64,000 nt of DNA, taken from NCBI GenBank assembly GCA_036785325.1, contig JAXIVH010000041.1, positions 2,236,001 to 2,300,000 of the forward strand, in the 5' to 3' direction. Below are positions 57,090 to 64,000 of this stretch, piece after piece (the stretch's first letter is position 1; each line of letters begins with the position of its first letter). The DNA comes from Urophycis tenuis. Taxonomy: Eukaryota > Chordata > Actinopteri > Gadiformes > Phycidae. The notes beneath the pieces were generated by a model. It worked only from the letters and a program-made list of their open reading frames with translations, made no database searches and had not been told where the DNA came from. The position numbers were made by a program, and so were the translations under genes.

Positions 57090-60000
57090 AACACACATGA
57101 ATCAGCTTATTATTTCGACGACCCATGGGCAAATATAGTCATGCCATACGTTGTTGGAAAGCTTAGATTTCCCCGTTTAAAATGAGCCCATCTCCGAGCA
57201 ATTTGGTTGCTCACAGACAAATCTGCGTCAGGTTGACTGAAGTCTACACAGCAGCTAAAGACATACCTTCAACGTTTCAATTAACATCAATCTTTCCTTA
57301 CAGAACACAAAAGAATTAGCTTAGTATTTCAACGACCCTTTAGTGAATATAGTCTTGCCATACGCCGTTGGAAAGCTTAGATTTCCCCGCTTAAAATGAG
57401 CCCATCCGCGAGCAGTCTGGTTGATCACAGACTAAACTGCGTCAGGTTGACTGAAGTCTACCCAGCAGCTAAAAACATACCTTCAACGTTTCAATTAACA
57501 TCAATCTTTCCTTACAGAACACAAATTAATTAGCTTAGTATTTCAACGACCCATGAGTCAATATAGTCTTGCCATACGCCGTTGGAAAGCTTAGATTTCC
57601 CCGATTAAAATGAGCCCATCCCCGAGCAGTCTGGTTGATCACAGACTAAACTGCGTCAGGTTGAATGAAGTCTACCCAGCAGCTAAAAACATACCTTTAA
57701 CGTTTCAATTAACATCAATCTTTCCTTACAGATCACAAATTAATTAGCTTAGTATTTCAACGACCAATGAGTCAATATAGTCTTGCCATACGCCGTTGAA
57801 AAGCTTAGATTTCCCCGCTTAAAATGAGCCCATCCCCGAGCAGTCTGGTTGATCACAGACTAAACTGCGTCAGGTTGAATGAAGTCTACCCAGCAGCTAA
57901 AAACATACCTTTAACGTTTCAATTAACATCAATCTTTCCTTACAGAACACAAATTAATTAGCTTAGTATTTCAACGACCCATGAGTCAATATAGTCTTGC
58001 CATACGCCGTTGGAAAGCTTAGATTTCCCCGTTTAAAATGAGCCCATCCGCGAGCAGTCTGGTTCATCACAGACTAAACTGCGTCAGGTTGACTGAAGTC
58101 TACCCAGCAGCTAAAAACATACCTTCAACGTTTCAATTAACATCAATCTTTCCTTACAGAACACAAATTAATTAGCTTAGTATTTCAATGACCCATGAGT
58201 CAATATAGTCTTGCCATACGCCGTTGGAAAGCTTAGATTTCCCCGCTTAAAATGAGCCCATCCCCGAGCAGTCTGGTTGATCACAGACTAAACTGCGTCA
58301 GGTTGAATGAAGTCTACCCAGCAGCTAAAAACATACCTTTAACGTTTCAATTAACATCAATCTTTCCTTACAGAACACAAATTAATTAGCTTAGTATTTC
58401 AACGACCCATGAGTCAATATAGTCTTGCCATACGCCGTTGGAAAGCTTAGATTTCCCCGCTTAAAATGAGCCCATCCGCGAGCAGTCTGGTTGATCACAG
58501 ACTAAACTGCGTCAGGTTGAATGAAGTCTACCCAGCAGCTAAAAACATACCTTTAACGTTTCAATTAACATCAATCTTTACTTACAGAACACAAATTAAT
58601 TAGCTTAGTATTTCAACGGCCCTTTGGTGAATATAGTCTTGCCATACGCCGTTGGAAAGCTTAGATTTCCCCGCTTATAATGAGCCCATCCCCGAGCAAT
58701 TTGGTTGCTCACAGACAAAACTGTGTCAGGTTGAGTGAAGTCTACCCAGCAGCTAAAAACATACCTTCAACGTTTCAATTAACATCAATCTTTCCTTACA
58801 GAACACAAATTAATTATCTTAGTATTTCAACGACCCATGAGTCAATATAGTCTTGCCATACGCCGTTGGAAAGCTTAGATTTCCCCGCTTAAAATGAGCC
58901 CATCCCCAAGCAATTTGGTTGCTCAGAGACAAAACTGTGTCAGGTTGACTGAAGTCTACCCAGCAGCTAAAAACATACCTTCAACGTTTCAATTAACATC
59001 AATCTTTCCTTACAGATCACAAATTAATTAGCTTAGTATTTCAACGACCAATGAGTCAATATAGTCTTGCCATACGCCGTTGAAAAGCTTAGATTTCCCC
59101 GCTTAAAATGAGCCCATCCGCCAGCAGTCTGGTTGATCACAGACTAAACTGCGTCAGGTTGACTGAAGTCTACCCAGCAGCTAAAAACATACCTTCAACG
59201 TTTCAATTAACATCAATCTTTCCTTACAGAACACAAATTAATTAGCTTAGTATTTCAACGACCCTTTGGTGAATATAGTCTTGCCATACGCCGTTGGAAA
59301 GCTTAGATTTCCCCGCTTATAATGAGCCCATCCGCCAGCAGTCTGGTTGATCACAGACTAAACTGCGTCAGGTTGACTGAAGTCTACCCAGCAGCTAAAA
59401 ACATACCTTAAACGTTTCAATTAACATCAATCTTTCCTTACAGAACACAAATTAATTAGCTTAGTATTTCAACGACCCATGAGTCAATATAGTCTTGCCA
59501 TACGCCGTTGGAAAGCTTAGATTTCCCCGCTTAAAATGAGCCCATCCGCGAGCAGTCTGGTTGATCACAGACTAAACTGCGTCAGGTTGAATGAAGTCTA
59601 CCCAGCAGCTAAAAACATACCTTTAACGTTTCAATTAACATCAATCTTTCCTTACAGAACACAAATTAATTAGCTTAGTATTTCAACGGCCCTTTGGTGA
59701 ATATAGTCTTGCCATACGCCGTTGGAAAGCTTAGATTTCCCTGCTTATAATGAGCCCATTTCGGAGCAATTTGGTTGCTCACAGACAAAACTGTGTCAGG
59801 TTGAGTGAAGTCTACCCAGCAGCTAAAAACATACCTTCAACGTTTCAATTAACATCAATCTTTCCTTACAGAACACAAATTAATTATCTTAGTATTTCAA
59901 CGACCCATGAGTCAATATAGTCTTGCCATACGCCGTTGGAAAGCTTAGATTTCCCCGCTTAAAATGAGCCCATCCGCGAGCAATTTGGTTGCTCAGAGAC

Positions 60001-63000
60001 AAAACTGTGTCAGGTTGACTGAAGTCTACCCAGCAGCTAAAAACATACCTTCAACGTTTCAATTAACATCAATCTTTCCTTACAGATCACAAATTAATTA
60101 GCTTAGTATTTCAACGACCAATGAGTCAATATAGTCTTGCCATACGCCGTTGAAAAGCTTAGATTTCCCCGCTTAAAATGAGCCCATCCGCCAGCAGTCT
60201 GGTTGATCACAGACTAAACTGCGTCAGGTTGACTGAAGTCTACCCAGCAGCTAAAAACATACCTTCAACGTTTCAATTAACATCAATCTTTCCTTACAGA
60301 ACACAAATGAATTAGCTTAGTATTTCAACGACCCTTTGGTGAATATAGTCTTGCCATACGCCGTTGGAAAGCTTAGATTTCCCCGCTTATAATGAGCCCA
60401 TCCGCCAGCAGTCTGGTTGATCACAGACTAAACTGCGTCAGGTTGACTGAAGTCTACCCAGCAGCTAAAAACATACCTTAAACGTTTCAATTAACATCAA
60501 TCTTTCCTTACAGAACACAAATTAATTAGCTTAGTATTTCAACGACCCATGAGTCAATATAGTCTTGCCATACGCCGTTGGAAAGCTTAGATTTCCCCGC
60601 TTAAAATGAGCCCATCCGCGAGCAGTCTGGTTGATCACAGACTAAACTGCGTCAGGTTGAATGAAGTCTACCCAGCAGCTAAAAACATACCTTTAACGTT
60701 TCAATTAACATCAATCTTTCCTTACAGAACACAAATTAATTAGCTTAGTATTTCAACGGCCCTTTGGTGAATATAGTCTTGCCATACGCCGTTGGAAAGC
60801 TTAGATTTCCCTGCTTATAATGAGCCCATCCCGGAGCAATTTGGTTGCTCACAGACAAAACTGTGTCAGGTTGAGTGAAGTCTACCCAGCAGCTAAAAAC
60901 ATACCTTCAACGTTTCAATTAACATCAATCTTTCCTTACAGAACACAAATTAATTATCTTAGTATTTCAACGACCCATGAGTCAATATAGTCTTGCCATA
61001 CGCCGTTGGAAAGCTTAGATTTCCCCGCTTAAAATGAGCCCATCCCCAAGCAATTTGGTTGCTCAGAGACAAAACTGTGTCAGGTTGACTGAAGTCTACC
61101 CAGCAGCTAAAAACATACCTTCAACGTTTCAATTAACATCAATCTTTCCTTACAGATCACAAATTAATTAGCTTAGTATTTCAACGACCAATGAGTCAAT
61201 ATAGTCTTGCCATACGCCGTTGAAAAGCTTAGATTTCCCCGCTTAAAATGAGCCCATCCGCCAGCAGTCTGGTTGATCACAGACTAAACTGCGTCAGGTT
61301 GACTGAAGTCTACCCAGCAGCTAAAAACATACCTTCAACGTTTCAATTAACATCAATCTTTCCTTACAGAACACAAATTAATTAGCTTAGTATTTCAACG
61401 ACCCTTTGGTGAATATAGTCTTGCCATACGCCGTTGGAAAGCTTAGATTTCCCCGCTTATAATGAGCCCATCCGCCAGCAGTCTGGTTGATCACAGACTA
61501 AACTGCGTCAGGTTGACTGAAGTCTACCCAGCAGCTAAAAACATACCTTAAACGTTTCAATTAACATCAATCTTTCCTTACAGAACACAAATTAATTAGC
61601 TTAGTATTTCAACGACCCATGAGTCAATATAGTCTTGCCATACGCCGTTGGAAAGCTTAGATTTCCCCGCTTAAAATGAGCCCATCCGAGAGCAGTCTGG
61701 TTGATCACAGACTAAACTGCGTCAGGTTGAATGAAGTCTACCCAGCAGCTAAAAACATACCTTTAACGTTTCAATTAACATCAATCTTTCCTTACAGAAC
61801 ACAAATTAATTATCTTAGTATTTCAACGACCAATGAGTCAATATAGTCTTGCCATACGCCGTTGAAAAGCTTAGATTTCCCCGCTTAAAATGAGCCCATC
61901 CGCCAGCAGTCTGGTTGATCACAGACTAAACTGCGTCAGGTTGACTGAAGTCTACCCAGCAGCTAAAAACATACCTTCAACGTTTCAATTAACATCAATC
62001 TTTCCTTACAGAACACAAATGAATTAGCTTAGTATTTCAACGACCCTTTGGTGAATATAGTCTTGCCATACGCCGTTGGAAAGCTTAGATTTCCCCGCTT
62101 ATAATGAGCCCATCCGCCAGCAGTCTGGTTGATCACAGACTAAACTGCGTCAGGTTGACTGAAGTCTACCCAGCAGCTAAAAACATACCTTAAACGTTTC
62201 AATTAACATCAATCTTTCCTTACAGAACACAAATTAATTAGCTTAGTATTTCAACGACCCATGAGTCAATATAGTCTTGCCATACGCCGTTGGAAAGCTT
62301 AGATTTCCCCGCTTAAAATGAGCCCATCCGCGAGCAGTCTGGTTGATCACAGACTAAACTGCGTCAGGTTGAATGAAGTCTACCCAGCAGCTAAAAACAT
62401 ACCTTTAACGTTTCAATTAACATCAATCTTTCCTTACAGAACACAAATTAATTAGCTTAGTATTTCAACGGCCCTTTGGTGAATATAGTCTTGCCATACG
62501 CCGTTGGAAAGCTTAGATTTCCCTGCTTATAATGAGCCCATCCCGGAGCAATTTGGTTGCTCACAGACAAAACTGTGTCAGGTTGAGTGAAGTCTACCCA
62601 GCAGCTAAAAACATACCTTCAACGTTTCAATTAACATCAATCTTTCCTTACAGAACACAAATTAATTATCTTAGTATTTCAACGACCCATGAGTCAATAT
62701 AGTCTTGCCATACGCCGTTGGAAAGCTTAGATTTCCCCGCTTAAAATGAGCCCATCCCCAAGCAATTTGGTTGCTCAGAGACAAAACTGTGTCAGGTTGA
62801 CTGAAGTCTACCCAGCAGCTAAAAACATACCTTCAACGTTTCAATTAACATCAATCTTTCCTTACAGATCACAAATTAATTAGCTTAGTATTTCAACGAC
62901 CAATGAGTCAATATAGTCTTGCCATACGCCGTTGAAAAGCTTAGATTTCCCCGCTTAAAATGAGCCCATCCGCCAGCAGTCTGGTTGATCACAGACTAAA

Positions 63001-63916
63001 CTGCGTCAGGTTGACTGAAGTCTACCCAGCAGCTAAAAACATACCTTCAACGTTTCAATTAACATCAATCTTTCCTTACAGAACACAAATTAATTAGCTT
63101 AGTATTTCAACGACCCTTTGGTGAATATAGTCTTGCCATACGCCGTTGGAAAGCTTAGATTTCCCCGCTTATAATGAGCCCATCCGCCAGCAGTCTGGTT
63201 GATCACAGACTAAACTGCGTCAGGTTGACTGAAGTCTACCCAGCAGCTAAAAACATACCTTAAACGTTTCAATTAACATCAATCTTTCCTTACAGAACAC
63301 AAATTAATTAGCTTAGTATTTCAACGACCCATGAGTCAATATAGTCTTGCCATACGCCGTTGGAAAGCTTAGATTTCCCCGCTTAAAATGAGCCCATCCG
63401 AGAGCAGTCTGGTTGATCACAGACTAAACTGCGTCAGGTTGAATGAAGTCTACCCAGCAGCTAAAAACATACCTTTAACGTTTCAATTAACATCAATCTT
63501 TCCTTACAGAACACAAATTAATTAGCTTAGTATTTCAACGGCCCTTTGGTGAATATAGTCTTGCCATACGCCGTTGGAAAGCTTAGATTTCCCCGCTTAA
63601 AATGAGCCCATCCGCGAGCAGTCTGGTTGCTCACAGACAAAACTGCGTCAGGTTGACTGAAGTCTACCCAGCAGCTAAAAACATACCTTCAACGTTTCAA
63701 TTAACATCAATCTTTCAATAAAGAACAGAAATTAATTAGCTTAGTATTTCAACGACCCATGACTCAATATAGTCTTGCCATACGCCGTTGGGAACCTTAG
63801 ATTTCCCCGCTTAAAATGAGCCCATCCGCGAGCAATTTGGTTGCTCACAGACAAAACTGCGTCAGGTTGACTGAAGTCTACCCAGCAGCTAAAAACATAC
63901 CTTCAACTTTTCAATT
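57090..63916 (+). repeat. 214-bp satellite block p, 32 monomers (longest)
   Basis: Length is 32 x 214 - 21 with no net indel. The left end to 57621 belongs to the segmental duplication. Beyond it lies the most regular higher-order array of the window. It ends with the CAATAAAGAACAG edge monomer and GTTGGGAACC. No gene seen. Confidence 0.95.
59048..62899 (+). repeat. Five-monomer (1070-bp) higher-order array
   Basis: CCAATGAGTC occurs at 59048, 60118, 61188, 61830 and 62900, i.e. steps of 5, 5, 3 and 5 monomers. The five types in order are: GTTGAAAAGC with CCGCCAGCAG; CCCTTTGGTG with CCTTAAACG; CCCATGAGTC with GAATGAAG; GGCCCTTTGG with CCCGGAGC and GAGTGAAG; AATTATCTTAG with CAGAGACAAAACTG and ACAGATCAC. 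The three-monomer step is a shortened copy. Confidence 0.85.
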
Positions 63917-64000
63917 CACGCGTTTTTTTTGTAATACGTGTAGCTATGATAAAGGACACATGTTTTGGCCTGTTTTATTATTCATAGTTGGCTTAACAGT
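63917..64000 (+). repeat. Spacer unit 16, left end only (cut by window end)
   Basis: The first 84 bp of another spacer unit, beginning CACGCGTTTTTTTTG after TTTCAATT. It shows that the array continues past the window. Confidence 0.9.

Larger units (their letters stand above)
46029..57621 (+). repeat. Large segmental duplication, copy B (about 11.6 kb)
   Basis: Partner of 21524-33104, 12 bp longer because of one TG tract. Differences seen include two adjacent bases in the ORF (residue 224), GCCATACG for GCCGTACG near 48403, TTTTCCCGC for TTTCCCCGC near 49284, and GGCCGTTTGG for GGCCGGTTGG near 55488. An assembly duplication cannot be excluded from sequence alone, but these differences argue against a plain copy error. 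Confidence 0.9.

Noticed and set aside
1..64000. Ribosomal DNA intergenic spacer or tRNA/snRNA gene cluster
   Set aside because: The subrepeat-plus-unit layout resembles an rDNA spacer, but no rRNA sequence, tRNA cloverleaf or recognisable snRNA was found in any unit.

Overview
The window looks like a stretch of animal (probably vertebrate, fish-like) heterochromatin. It contains no ordinary host gene, only nested repeats and two copies of one retrotransposon. The evidence for an animal is the long TA/TG microsatellites, the satellite organisation, and an R2-type non-LTR retrotransposon protein of a kind I associate with aquatic animal genomes. The species cannot be named from the sequence alone. 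Both window edges fall inside the repeat array, so the array continues on each side.

The bulk is a head-to-tail satellite with a 214-bp monomer, about 194 monomers, all on one strand. Each monomer normally carries a HindIII site (AAGCTT). It is interrupted at a fixed point in the monomer by a roughly 0.96-1.02 kb spacer unit: 15 complete copies plus partial copies at both window ends. Each unit has an AT-rich left arm, a TA/TG microsatellite of variable length, a G+C-rich core and an AT-rich right arm. Numbers of monomers between successive units are 12, 10, 14, 5, 24, 15, 15 (with retroelement), 2, 19, 2, 2, 17, 8, 15 (with retroelement), 2 and 32. Block lengths equal N x 214 - 21 almost exactly, so indels are nearly absent. 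Inside blocks there are higher-order repeats of 2, 3, 4, 5 and 8 monomers.

Two retrotransposon copies (25329-29119 and 49834-53624) each carry one intact 1086-codon ORF: N-terminal zinc finger, reverse transcriptase with FMDD active site, CCHC knuckle and restriction-like endonuclease. Unusually for this class, each is bounded by identical 155-bp direct repeats, LTR-like, whose sequence can fold into a closed multibranch RNA. Flanks are the same in both copies, and the whole neighbourhood (21524-33104 and 46029-57621) is a near-identical segmental duplication. One insertion was therefore amplified with its host array. Two empty-site paralogs (35321, 43112) define the insertion point and a 4-bp TAAC target duplication.

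No rRNA, tRNA, CRISPR or bacterial feature was seen. The short ORFs in the spacer units recur only because the units are near-identical copies.
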